This document shows positions 1 through 11,466 of a DNA stretch of 64,000 nt, piece after piece; position 1 is the stretch's first letter; the number at the start of each line of letters is the position of its first letter. Below the pieces are notes generated by a model. That model saw only the letters and a list, made by a program, of their open reading frames with translations. It had not been told where the DNA came from and ran no database searches. Source of the DNA: Branchiostoma floridae (Eukaryota; Chordata; Leptocardii; Amphioxiformes; Branchiostomatidae); contig NC_049986.1 of NCBI RefSeq assembly GCF_000003815.2, positions 21,517,299-21,581,298 on the forward strand, in the 5' to 3' direction. A program made the position numbers and the translations under genes.

Positions 1-640
1 CCATTTTGCTTATTTCTTTCTTTATTCATTTGCACAAATACAGATAAAACAAAGAAAAACCGACAGAAGACAGCCTCCAGTAAAGTCTTAACATCAAAAC
101 TAACAAAATAACACACCTGGTCAAAACATTTCAACACATAGTTTAAGACTACACCCATTTTACTGCTTTCTTTCTTTCTTTCTAACTTTCTTTCTTTATT
201 TACTTCAGTGATTAATGCACAAATACAAAACAAAGATAAAGCCATAAAAGCATATACACCTGGGGAAACATTTCAACATGCAGGACTCAATTCACTTAAG
301 ACTGTACCCATTTTGCTTCTTGTTTGTTTTGTTTATTTATCTGCACAGTCAAATACAAGGAAAAACAGACAGAAGACAACCTCCAATGAAGTCTTAACGT
401 CGAAACACATACTTGGAGAAAAACATTTCAACATGCAATACTCAATTGATTTAAGACTACACCCATTTTGCTTCTTCTTTTTTTGTCTATTTATTTGCAC
501 AAATACAAAACAAAACAAAGAAAAACAGAGAGAAGACAGCCCCCCGTAAATCTTAACATCAAACCAACAAAAGTACACACCTAGGGGAAAACATTTCAAC
601 ATGCAAGACTGAATTCATTTAAGACTACACCCAAATTATC
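1..640. repeat. Tandem repeat of about 155 bp at left edge
   Basis: The segment is built from about four copies of a unit containing CATTTCAACATGCA (near 126, 268, 422 and 590) followed by CACCCATTTTGCTT (near 154, 306 and 461) and a run of TTTCTTT / TTTATTTGCACAAATAC. Copy lengths vary between about 142 and 168 bp. The array runs off the left edge, and a last CACCCATTTTGCT occurs near 853 behind an inserted element. Open frames across it are repeat artefacts. Confidence 0.75.
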
Positions 641-723
641 ATGGAAGCTCATCTGTGTTGTTGGTAGTGAAAAATTAGAGATGCAAGTATTAAAAGTAGA
701 TCCTGGCTCCCGGGATTGGTACC

Positions 724-846
724 CACAAATGCTAAACTTTTTTTCCAACAAAAAGGTGTACACGGATCAAAGTTTCAATGACCACTGTGGCCTTCTTCAG
801 GAGCCAATTGATACCTTTGGGTTGAAAGAAAGTTTAGCATTGTGCA
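724..846 (-). mobile_element. Small element with hammerhead-like core
   Basis: Matching arms AATGCTAAACTTT (from 727) and AAAGTTTAGCATT (to about 842) enclose a minus-strand sequence with the order CTGAAGA, a GGCCA/TGGUC stem with a three-base loop, then GAAAC. This is the layout of a type I hammerhead ribozyme core, as known from Penelope-like elements and retrozymes. A related sequence lies on the plus strand at 7977-8060. The element interrupts the repeat array at the left edge. Ribozyme activity is not shown, and stem III is unclear. Confidence 0.4.
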
Positions 847-859
847 ACTAAAGACTCCA

Positions 860-1520
860 CCCATTTTGCTTTGTTGTAGGATCTATCTCTTATTAGATTA
901 ATTTTTTTTAGAAATGCCGGTTTTCAGGCTATAGCATTAGGGTACAGACAGCTAGAGTGTGGTTTTGACCTTAATTTGTCTACTTGAAGGATGATTACCT
1001 ACACAACAACATTTGACAACAACTAACTCTTGAAACAAAATGTGTTAAACAAGTTATTACATCAAAATCAAGTCAAGTTAGATCCTAGACTTTTTGCCAG
1101 ATGAAATTTTATAGTTACTGTAGCACGGCGGATATATAATCCAAAAAGAAGACTGTTTGATATCAAGGTGTCGGTTAGAGACATAATTGTCCCCATACAT
1201 ATTATGAGATAATAATACTGTCAGATCTCTACCTTGAGGCAAGTAAAGTCACATTTCTGTGATTTGCAGGGTAATTGCTTGGTTCCAGCTATGACCGGTT
1301 TTCCCAGTATTAAAATGTGCGCAAGGATGGACAGATCACTGGCCTACATTGGCACCCAGCTGACATTTCATTCACATGACTTGTTGTAAATTATTATTTC
1401 ACCTGATTGTCACATAATGAGCTGTTAAATATGCGCAGATAGACACGATTCTATATCCTTTATACTTATAGCAATGATCCACATAGCATTAGCAGCATTT
1501 GTTGTCAACAAATGGTTCTC
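860..1520. other. No feature recognised
   Basis: AT-rich non-coding sequence. I see no coding exon, RNA gene or clear repeat. If the BTB gene at 2033-2175 continues leftwards, this lies in its intron. Confidence 0.5.
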
Positions 1521-1897
1521 TAGAACAATTCATATCGATTGCAACAACTCTCACTTATGTAAACCATTCAGGTGGAATACTGTACATTCAAATATTGAGC
1601 ATTAAAACATTCAGTCTATGATTTAAAACCTCTATCTTCTATATGTCAAAATCCAGACCCCCAATTTAACTAATGTTATGGCTACAATCATGATACCTTA
1701 TTAGTAAGACACCAGAACAATTCATATCGATAGCAACAACTCTCACTTATGTAAACCATTGAAGTGGAATACTGTACATTCAAAAATTAAGCATTAAAAC
1801 ATTGTATGATTTAAAACCTCTATCTTCTATATGTCAAATCCAGGACCCCAAATTTCACTTCTTATCGCTACAATCGTGATACCATAGTAGGACACCA
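1521..1897. repeat. Tandem duplication of about 190 bp
   Basis: Two adjacent copies begin at AGAACAATTCATATCGAT (about 1521 and 1713). They share long identical stretches such as CAACTCTCACTTATGTAAAC and ACCTCTATCTTCTATATGTC, with scattered substitutions and small indels. No coding content. Confidence 0.85.
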
Positions 1898-2032
1898 CTG
1901 GCAAGTCTGACTAGGCTGATTCTTCAATCAGTGTTTTGACTAGGCTCAGGTGGTATCATCCAGGTCAACCCCACTGACTGAAGGATAATATAAACTTGAG
2001 CAGGATCCCCCCAGGAGAGCCCCGAGTATTAC

Positions 2033-2175
2033 CTGTGTGCAGGGTATTTCCTCCCTTCTGCTACCACGATGATGTCACAGTGCTTCCCTGTCTGCTGCTG
2101 TAGCGCCAGGTTGTGTAGTATCTGTCGGCCGAAGTTGGAGCTGAGGATTGTACTACCACACGGCAGATCTGCCAT
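2033..2175 (-). CDS. BTB/POZ domain protein, 5' coding exon (partial)
   Basis: The frame encodes the start of a BTB/POZ domain: FGRQILHNLALQQQ, then CDIIVVAEGRKYPAHR, which fits the family pattern of a CDxxxxVxGxxFxAHR block ahead of the AVLAA.S.YF helix. The exon ends at 2033 in a good donor (AG|GTAAT) after the second base of the Arg codon. The start chosen is ATG at 2175 in a strong context (AAGATGGCA); an in-frame ATG at 2223 is possible, giving 16 more residues. The rest of the BTB domain and any Kelch or zinc-finger part should lie to the left, and no following exon is visible in the remaining 2 kb. The subfamily (ZBTB, KLHL or other) cannot be told. BTB domains typically mediate dimerisation or Cullin-3 binding. 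Confidence 0.65.
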
Positions 2176-2223
2176 CTTCAAAAGGTGCAGCCAGCACTGG
2201 GCTGTTGCATATTCATGTGCCAC

Positions 2224-4610
2224 CGGGAGGGTCAGTCTATTATTCAGGAAGGGGTGTGTAGGTGTGTTTATTGGTGGTAATCCCTTAGTTTGTGTTGCCT
2301 GCCAACCAAGGTCATCATTTTTTAATTGCTCAATAATTATGGAAGTAGCATTGAGTAACTTGAAGAAAGGACATTTTTACAAACAAATGTCCTTAGTTGA
2401 AGCCTCTTTTTGTTTTTTTGCCAGATTAAAGAAGAGACTAGATGCAAAATGAAAGTTTGAAAATCCTGGTTGTGTGGAATTAGTTCTTTGATTGCAAGTC
2501 TTTTGATTATGGTGGGTATATGTTACAAGACTTGTGTGCTATTGTTTTAAGGTGAAGTATTTCAAATTTCCTCTTTTTTTGTCTTGTCCAATTCATGATC
2601 TTTTCATTATTTACTGCCTCAACTGTCAAGTAATTTTACCCTTCTTCATATGAAAAGTAGATTGGGGAAAGCTATGTTGCACTTTCTTATTAGTTCAACA
2701 GTTTGTCTCCGTCTCCAGTTGTAATACCTGCCCACCCCTGTGTTTCCCTGGTCTGGCCCAGCCAACTAGAGCCCAGCCCATGGCACCTTGCCAGCTAGTT
2801 CAGTCTTATTTACATCCAAATCACAATGTCCTCTCAAGCATGTTTATTCATGATTTATTCATACATAAACATATACTGTAACATATACATACATACATAC
2901 ATGGACATACTAAAACGATGTTGCAGCCTGTTATACCTTGCTGTAAAACTGTAAAAAATCTAAAATATATACAACATAACATACTTATTACAATAATCGA
3001 TGCACACCAAGGCTAACATTAGCAGTAATCAACATTTCCATGCAGTGTAATGTGACATTATAAACAGGCTATAAATCAGTATTTAAGAGTGTGGACAAGT
3101 ATGGAATAGCACTGTTTTTGTACCTATCCCATTATGTAATGTGGGGAAGTAAATCACCTGGTTTGAATTCATAACAGGATCGATCAGCGACGCAGTTTCC
3201 TGGGTGTGTTCACACCAGTAATTATTATATTGAAATCCCCATGAGTTCACATTTGTTTTCGTTTAGGTAGAATTTGCTGCCGAAAAAGTATTTTCTTCTA
3301 TTCAACAATAATGATGATACACATGTAATAGTAACTTTATTGCAAGTTCATGCCCGAAGGCTAATTGCAAACAAAGTAAAGCTGTCCTACTAGGAAGTTT
3401 GCGGATTACGAACTAGAACTAGAAGTGGCATACATAATTGTATACTTAACAAAGAAAGAAGATGAGATTGATAGATGAATTAAGAGAAATATTACATCTA
3501 TTCTAAATCTACTTCTTCTAATAAGCTAGTTTGGGTTTGATGGGTTTGACTTCTTTTCCATATGCAGTGGGAGATGAATTGCCCAACATTTCAACATTTG
3601 ATAAAGGGGTTGGACGACTTAAGCTAGAAGATTGATTTTTGTTGGTTGGTAAGGTGTGAAAAGCTTATAAGAAGATTTTGCAGATTTCAGGGAAAAAATT
3701 TGCTTCTTTCGGAATTGTTTTGAATCAACATTTGACAAATACCCAAGGCTGCACAGTAACAAAAGTCGAGGAAGATACAACTTCCTCCTCACAAACTTTT
3801 ACCTAAACCAAAAGAATGAAGACTTGTATATATGCACTTGTGTGAACCCACCTTAGAAAGACACATTCAAAAACATTTTTGTGCCAGTTGACTTACCTTT
3901 ACCTTCACTGTCTGTTGATCATCTTAATGGTTCTACCTGCCTCATTTATCCAAACCTACAATAACAAAAATTCATAAATTATTAATCAAGTTTTTACTCC
4001 ATCGGTGTAAACAACACTAATGCTCTAGATGCAATTAGAAAGAGAAGTAGTAGTTTTACCATGATGTCAGTTTGTCTGTAGCAAACTCAAATATTATAAG
4101 AAAGTGATCTGAAAAATGATTTAAAATTTTGCCAATCATTCTTTTTTGGTTATGATATAAGTTTGTGCCAATTTCTGGAAACATGCAGAAATGTTTTTCA
4201 TTGCATTTTTCTCATTCATTTTTATCCTCCTCCCCTCTACACAATGTTCTTTTAAGTCAATCTCTAAAAATCAACCAATTCCCTTTTAGTTTTTTTCTTT
4301 CTTTTCTTTCTTTCTTTTATTTGCACATAACAACATGCCTTAAAAACAAATGTATATACAGAATTGAAGTACATGGGGGGTGGGGGGTGGTGGTCGAAAC
4401 TGGGTTGTGTTTCAATCAATAAGGCGACTAGTCATGACAGTTTGGTTCTTTTGTGTTCTGCGAATTTGAAACCCAACAATAACTCTTTATCACGTTAGTA
4501 TGATTGTAATGTTTTCAAAGTGCTTCTTTCATGTCCGTTGAACTACAAAGGTTAGAGAGATAAGAGCTTAACAATGTAGATCACGTCACCACCTCTGGAC
4601 AAAGCACTAG
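2224..4610. other. Intergenic or intronic, no gene recognised
   Basis: AT-rich sequence with a short CATA microsatellite near 2885-2903, a TTTCTTTC run near 4295-4320 and a G-rich run near 4375-4392. The stretch AAACAAATGTATATACAG near 4345 recurs near 29620, marking a small dispersed repeat. No exon with convincing splice sites was found. Confidence 0.5.
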
Positions 4611-4629
4611 TTTTCAGACCAGTGGTTTC

Positions 4630-4808
4630 TCAAGGTAAGAAACTGGTCTAACAACATCTTCACTAGTTTGGGTTGTAACAATTGACGCACACTGTGACGT
4701 CATATATGCTAAAGCTTTTAGATTTTTCGCAAGGTAAGAAACTAGTCCAACAACATCCTCACTGGTTTGGGTTGTAACGATTGACGCACGCTGTGATGTC
4801 ATATATGA
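4630..4808. repeat. Tandem duplication of about 99 bp
   Basis: Two copies start at CAAGGTAAGAAACT (4631 and 4730). Each carries GTTTGGGTTGTAAC and ends in a palindromic TGACGTCATATATG-like block (TGATGTCATATATG in the second). The TGACGTCA core equals a CREB/ATF site, but nothing links it to a gene here. Confidence 0.8.
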
Positions 4809-4874
4809 CTCACTCTAAATCCACTGGTGGCAAGAAAGTATCCGCAGGTGGAAACAGTACAACTGGCCGATGTT

Positions 4875-5195
4875 TTTTTTTAGCGTAGTGGGAATGGCAT
4901 AGTTAGTAGCGAAACGACCAATCAGGAGATTGGTATGGAAGGGGGGTCTCGGCCCCTCCACGGTGAGATTTTGACAATGTAGAATTAAAAGATGGCAATC
5001 TGTTAACATCACATGTAAATTGAAGGATTTTGTTGTCAGTTTTGATTGGCCTATCATCATTTTTGATGTTCAGACATTGTTGAACAAGCAAATGATAGCA
5101 AAGCACCACTACACTAGTTAAAGATTAGCGTAGTGGCCCTTATTTTAGCGTAGTGGTCACAAATTTTAGCATAGTGGGCCACTACGCTAAAATGC
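4875..5195. repeat. Repeats of TTAGCGTAGTGG with a palindrome
   Basis: TTTTAGCGTAGTGG recurs in direct orientation near 4880, 5126 and 5143. Near 5162-5192 it occurs as a near-perfect palindrome (TTTTAGCATAGTGG facing CCACTACGCTAAAA). This suggests a small fold-back element or its remnants. No coding content. Confidence 0.55.
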
Positions 5196-5589
5196 ACTAG
5201 CTTGAATCCTGCTTAATATTGTGCTTGGAGATACTAGTAACTGCAGAGTAGTTAAAATTTGCTGGCCTTGGATGTATTTCATGGGTATACGCCTACGGCT
5301 GGAATTATTAATTAAGGCCATACCAATTTAATTTGTTAGGTCTCACGTTTAAAAAAAAATATGGAGCAACTGGATAGGAAAAAAAATAGCAAAAAGTCTG
5401 GGCTTAAGATATTAAAGGACTGATACAAAACATAAAGAATGATAAGTAATTTTTTCAGCTTTAAAAAATAAAACACTTCCACTGCACAGTAGCTACACCT
5501 GTTTGTTGAAAATCATCAAAAGTGTACTTAATATGTCCTTCATGAATGAAACATGTTGCTGCAGCTATGATAAGTAATTAAGTGTACCC

Positions 5590-6190
5590 ACATTGTAAGT
5601 TTTATACGGGCTCTTGGGCAATTCACTAATACTGGAAAATTGTTTAATGGCCTCATTGCATACTCAAAGTAAAATGGGTGAAAATCTGCTGAATAGAACA
5701 TGTGGTGAAGCTTTTTTTTTAATTTTTTTTGAAAAATAGGAGCAGGCAATTCACAGAACAGTTAATTAATTATTAATAAATGTGGTCTAAGCTGTTGAAT
5801 TTGACGGTTTGGAAACATCAGCAAAAATAGTCCTTTATAAATGTGTTGTTGGATGTCCATCGCTCTGCGATGATGACTTCAATGGCTTCAGTGGCATCTC
5901 ATATGCGATCGCAGCCCGAATTCTGAGGCACATGTGTATACATGTGCAAATGTATACATATTGTAAAGGCACTCGGGCAATTCGTTATACTGGAAAATTG
6001 TTTAATGGCCTCATGATAATTTCATGGTGAAAACTGCTGAATGGAAATCATAAGTTTTTTTTTTTCATTTTCAAAAAAATAGGAATTTGTGACTATGAGA
6101 AACAATTAATCAAATTGATGTGGCCTAAGCTACAGACTTTGATGGTTTGGAAACGTTTGCAAAAATAGTCCTTTATAAACATTGATGTCA
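5590..6190. repeat. Diverged tandem duplication, period about 365 bp
   Basis: Segments at about 5600-5850 and 5965-6185 share GGGCAATTC, ACTGGAAAATTGTTTAATGG, a T-rich tract followed by AAAATAGGA, and AAAAATAGTCCTTTATAAA near their ends. Divergence with indels indicates an older duplication. Confidence 0.75.
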
Positions 6191-7380
6191 TGAATAAATG
6201 ATGATATACTGAATAATATATATGTTTTGATTTCGAATGCATAGGATGTGAATAATTTATCACATGATGTGAATAATTTATCGTCGGCTTTCCCATTAGA
6301 AGTTAACCCAGACATGCAGTATTAGATACCTGGGCAAATATTGGTGACTGTTAAAATGCAGGAACCCCAAAGCCCAAGATTTGGTACCTAAAGAAATGTA
6401 GGGACAGGTACAGGTACAGATACAGGTCCAGACCTCTACCTGTACCTTTGCAAGTTTGATCAATTATCTGTAAGTTTAGCCAACTGTCTTCTTTAGTGAG
6501 AAATTGTCATCTTTGTAATACTATGAAGATTTTGATATATGAACCTCAAACAATGTTTTCTTAATTTTCAACTACAAGATTATTATAGTTAGTCTCAAAA
6601 AGTGGTGTTCATTACTGATTTAGTTTCGTTTAGGTACAGCAAGGCTCCTTGGGTACAGGTACAGGTACACAGAGTACATTTAGAGTATTTTTGTTCACAT
6701 TCTGAGTTTATCTGCAATTTTGTAGTTCTGAATCTATTTCCATCAACTTGTTGGGCAATGATGTTTTCTGTCCCAACTCCTGTCCTTTCTACATTGGCTC
6801 CCAATGAATTCTATACCTATACATGTACCTCTTCTAAATGCCTTCTGGATTGCCCCTATGTTTTTTGTGATACCCCCAACACTTTCTGGACCATCCCCTA
6901 TCGGTTATGAGTTTCCCATATTAGTAAGTTCGCAATCAGCAAATGCATCACAGTCCTTTTCTATATCATCCCACTTAATCCAAGTCATTTGTTCACATTA
7001 TTAGTATCCACTGCACATTTGAATTTATAGTTTGGTCCCATTTATGTTGCATTTCAAGGTGCATGCAAAAGACCATGATAGCCAGGCACCCCACAATGTA
7101 CCAGTAGCAACTTGCAGGCAGTAACTGCTTTGTAAAAGCTAAAATCCTACAGTTTTACTACAGTTTGCTGGCCTAACAGATTAAGGCCTATTAAAATGAT
7201 TGAACAACCATCTGTTAAAACTCTAGCGGACAAAAGCAGACGTCATCATAATCTCAATTTACAACAAGGTATCATCACACTCTAATACAACAACTACAGG
7301 TACGTTATAAACTATTAAATGGTTGTTTTTGTTGGCTATTTGAAAACTTTACCCCCAAAGGTCAGTAAAGCATTTTGTTT
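6190..7380. other. No gene recognised; short GGTACA repeats
   Basis: Contains short tandem GGTACAGGTACA tracts near 6410-6430 and 6653-6668. Otherwise unremarkable non-coding sequence. A first exon of SWI5 is expected somewhere upstream of 7761, but I could not identify one. Confidence 0.4.
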
Positions 7381-7384
7381 GACT

Positions 7385-7520
7385 TGTCTGTGTATGTGTA
7401 TGTGTGTTTGTGTGTGTGTGTGCACCTGTGTATGTGCATGTGCCTGTGGTATCTATTGGTCTGTGTGTGAGAGTTTGTATGTCCTTGTGTGCGAGAGTGT
7501 ATATGTGTGTGTGTTTCTGC
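7385..7520. repeat. Imperfect TG microsatellite
   Basis: Irregular TG/TGTA/TGC repeat on the plus strand. It creates open frames on both strands that are compositional artefacts. Confidence 0.9.
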
Positions 7521-7760
7521 AGTTCCCCATATATACAGCACAACATTTCCATAGTGACACAAATGAAACATATTTTGTCTGAGTTACTGGAGGGATCCCA
7601 AAGCAGCAGAGATAGGGGGTGAAGCCTGCCATCTCCAGTGTTCTCATCAGGATTTTTTCACAGCAAAGGGGCCCCTATGCTGAAAAGTCCTTGCGAGAAC
7701 ACTGATCTCTCAGCTTTGCCTTGAATTTGTTGTTCAAGTTTCTGGTTCCTCCTTACCCAG

Positions 7761-9283
7761 GTGAGGTCTCCGGCCCCCGCCCCCAGTACGAGTAAGGACC
7801 CGGCATTGGTAGCTGCTGAAGTGGAGGCTCTGAGAAAAAAAGAGGCAGAACTGAAGGAGCAAATAGCACAGCTTGAGCAAGAGTAGGTTTCATAGTAGCT
7901 TATCTGTTTTGGTAGTACAATGGTAAAAAATTTTAAACGACTACTGTACTGCAATGTCGCCTTCTCCATCACTATTGATCCTGAAGAAGGTGACAGTGGT
8001 CGTTGAAAATTTGATCCGTGTATGCCTTTGTGTCAGAGGAAAGTTTAGCAAAAATTTGTACCAAGAGTAGGTTTTCATTTTTTCTGGCAATGTACTGTAG
8101 ATACTTTCGCTAAGAAGGTTATGTTTTGGGTTGTAAGCTTTAGGGTTGTGGCATTGTCATGTGGTGAATTTATCATAACTTTAGAAGCTGTGGATGAATG
8201 GATTATGATAATAAAAAGATAAAGTTTGAGGCATTCTATTGGCTTTCCTTGGAACTGCAGTGGACCCAGGGCATAGGGGACAAACTATTTCTCAAAGTTC
8301 AGATGTAAATAGTGTTTGGATTCTCTTGACATCAAAATGATTTCAAAAGGTGCCCATCATGTAGACATTGGGAAAGGTAGCCTCTGTATTGTCGGGACAG
8401 AAATAAAAATTCTTCTTCTAACTTCATTACATAAAATTTATGAAAATGTATTTTGCTACACTCAGTCAGACGGTGAGACAGAAAAAAAGGGATGGCCCAG
8501 CTCCACATACTATTCATTCATGGTAGGCCTAAATGATGAATATCAAACCCTTTTTGCAGAGGTTACGATGTGGAGGACCTGCCTGAGTGTATCCAGGTGC
8601 TGCACAGGTACAATGAGATGAAGGATGTGGGACAGATGCTGCTGGGGAGACTAGGTTGGTACTTTAAGGCCCTCTTTCCACTAGATGGCGATCACAATGC
8701 GCTCTCACTTCGACCTAAATAAGATATATGTGTTGATTTCATACTGGGTATATCAAAAAGCATGTAAAAGTGTGAACAAAACACAACAAAGTGTTGTAAA
8801 AAGGTTTGTTTCTTTTCTATACAGTTCGTTGAGCAATCTGTTAAATTTTAGGTCGCAGAGAGAGTGTGGCGAGAGTGCCGTCCTAGTGGAAAGGGGGTAT
8901 AAGTAAATTTCCTACTTTCGTTTTCTTGTATTATATTATCATTTTATTTGAATGAAATCATCTTTCCCACTGCCCCCTCCTCAATTTTTAGAATGACAAT
9001 TTTTTTCAAATGTAGCATCAATGCTTTGTAGACTTAGGTTTCTTTTGAAAAGGGAAGAAGGTGCAGTTTTAGATGCTCTTCTTTCCAAGGGGTGAAGCTG
9101 CAGTTTGTATGTATGTCTCAAGGGGTCTCTTTTAAGTAATCAGTTGTAGGGAAGTACTGAATAGCACTGTCTATCATTGCATAATCTTTCTTCTTGTTTC
9201 TACCTCCTGTTTTAATAGCTACCTTGGAAGGAGTGACCACAAGAGAGATGTACCATGAATTTGATCTGGAGCTAGAGGACTGA
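7761..9283 (+). CDS. DNA repair protein SWI5, C-terminal three exons
   Basis: Exons 7761-7882, 8560-8654 and 9219-9283 join in frame (phases 2 and 1) through GTAGGT..GCAG and GTTGGT..ATAG introns to give 93 residues before TGA at 9281. The first exon encodes a coiled coil (LVAAEVEALRKKEAELKEQI, then AQLEQE). The next two give GYDVEDLPECIQVLHRYNEM, KDVGQMLLGRL and ATLEGVTTREMYHEF, matching the conserved C-terminal signature of SWI5. By family knowledge, SWI5 forms a complex with SFR1 that stabilises RAD51 (and in meiosis DMC1) filaments in homologous recombination. The start codon is not in these exons: the 7761 exon has no ATG, so at least one upstream exon is missing. The neighbouring minus-strand gene is convergent. 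The first intron holds a degenerate hammerhead-like repeat. Confidence 0.9.
7977..8062 (+). repeat. Degenerate hammerhead-like repeat in SWI5 intron
   Basis: The order CTGAAGA, stem GGTGAC/GTGGTC, then GAAAA, followed by TTTGATCCGTGTA and AAAGTTTAGCAAA, parallels the minus-strand element at 724-846. The GAAAC box has become GAAAA and the stem is imperfect, so it looks like an old copy of the same family. Confidence 0.4.
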
Positions 9284-11466
9284 AGAAGTGCAACTCATCA
9301 CATGTAGATTTCTAGAAACTTTGCTTTCTGCAGCATGGCACTTTCATTTTTAATTATCTCTCAAGTCCAACAGACTCACAAAATTGGACATTATCATATG
9401 GTTACATAATGTCAATGCAACAGCATTGGCATGTTACTGTTTTAGTTCTTTTTGAAAGTCCATGCTCCTGGAGATATGTTACAGGATACGTTAGCTTGTG
9501 ATAACTGCGCATGTATAGCCTAGAGGTTAAATTTACTACTTGTCCAGGGATTCAATAGTTTTAATTTCTGCCCGCTGCCATGCATTCAGTCAGTTTCAAT
9601 TCAGTTCAATTCAGTTTGTCCTTGAGGTGCCACTAATTATGTCTCTACAGGCATCTCTGTCTAGCATGGCGGCTCTATCTAGCATGGCGGCTAGCCAATG
9701 TTATCACAATTAAGTATTGCTGAAGGGGACATTGCAAGCCATCTTTAGCTTGTAAAACGTTCCTAGCTAGTGAGTTGTGTATACACGTATAGACACAAAG
9801 TAAAAAGCAGAGGCAACAACTGACATTTTGTTGATTTTATTGATTGTGTTTGATACTATACATAATATGGTGCATTGTTTTTTATGAATATACAAGTGAG
9901 TATAGGAAATATGACAGAAGAGATACATGAAATCAAGATACAGACACCTCAAGATAATGTATCTGGAAAGATAACTTCACAGTAAGAAAAAAAGCTGAAC
10001 AACAGAAATATACGCCTCTATGTACAGCATATCAATATGTAAATAAAACTTTGCTGTAGTTCACCCCAAAAGTAGTACAATATTTCTTGAAGTCATGATT
10101 TTGCAACAATTTCCACAATTATTACAAATCTCAATATCTGCATAGAAATAATGTCAGCTCACAAATATAGCTGACAATTGTACTTAGTATATTTACAGTG
10201 ATTTGACTTAATTAACCTTGAAGAATTAGGTTTAGATTATTCTTATCTGTATGATAAAACTCATAAAGAACCCTGTAGTTGTGTTAATCAATGATGATTT
10301 TGGTAATCTTATTTCATACAATGTCCACATTACTGATAACCTCCTATTGGTATTACATGAAGATTCTTTTCCCTGGATTTTGGATTATTGTAGAAACAGG
10401 GAACAGAATTTGTGTGGCCTAATCCTATAGTGTTGGAAAATGGCATTATATACAAAGGCTTGAGTCAGGTAGGCATGTCAGGTGCCCTAAGCTGGGCCCA
10501 CCACAAGTTTGTTATGGTCTTTCCCCCTTAACACATTCTGAGTAGATGCCTTTTAGACTCAAAGTAAGCTTTCAGAATTTGGAGTCAGTGGATGGTCCTA
10601 TTGTAGCATGCAATTGACGCTTTACCTTAATGACTTTATATAATAACTTCAGTCAGTGCTGGTGCATACAACTGTGCAGCAAAATAAGTTCAAACATAAT
10701 TGTGTATCAATGTGCACACAGGTGCGTGTGACCTTGATTGTTTCAAAACAATCTTGTTATAAATTGTGACAAACAAACACTTAACAAACTGTAAGTAGCA
10801 GCATTGGCAGGAACATAGTCATACAAAATAAATGTTCCAAGTATTTTTTTTACAGTCAGACGTTTGCAAAGCATGCGGTCACAAGCAGAGACAAATGCAA
10901 ACCAAATCAAATGTTCAAGCAGTTTTCTGGTATCTCCCATATTTCTGGTATACCATCTCTTAAGTTACAGCTCTGTCTCTGAGGTATGCATGATGAGGGA
11001 TATATTCAATTCAGTTTGATGTTTGCCTCTCTGGGTATATATATTCACCTATACAGGGTGATATCTCCGTAACCTCTTTGAATTAAAAGCAGCATTTTGG
11101 TCAATGTATCCAAGAAACAGGCTCAGATAGACAAATTCAAACCATCTGCGAATATGGTCACATAGCTGTAACAGCTACGTGACCAGCTATTGTCTTCAAC
11201 TGCATTGATCTACATGTACATGTATGTGACAATTCCAAATCAAAGTTGGCATTGTAAGGCCGGCCAAGACAATATATATTTCTCCTTTCATTTTCTGTCA
11301 TGTGTACACAGGAGTGTATTTCAACTTCTTGGCAATGCATGATACTGCCTGCAGGGGCTTACTGAGGAGATTCTAACCCCGTATCAGAAGATTTGTATAC
11401 TGACAAATGCTAGTCTGTAGAAGCAAAAGCATCATTAGAGTAGAATGAAGTATTTCTGTGCCAAGC
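9284..11466. other. Convergent 3' regions of SWI5 and the minus-strand gene
   Basis: No coding exon seen. It contains a duplicated CTAGCATGGCGGCT (9661-9695), an AATTCAGTTC-rich patch near 9597-9618, a plus-strand AATAAA near 10043 and a minus-strand AATAAA (TTTATT near 9836). Either could end one of the two genes, but neither is proven. The gene bodies are about 2.2 kb apart. Confidence 0.5.

Noticed and set aside
208-602. Open frames on both strands at the left edge
   Set aside because: They are made of tandem repeat units with Lys/Asn- or Phe/Cys-rich low-complexity translation and no splice or start context.
4680-4805. TGACGTCATATATG as a CREB-regulated promoter
   Set aside because: It is simply repeated with the surrounding unit and has no gene start nearby.
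7319-7647. Several overlapping frames rich in Cys/Val or Thr/His
   Set aside because: Translation of an imperfect TG microsatellite in different frames.
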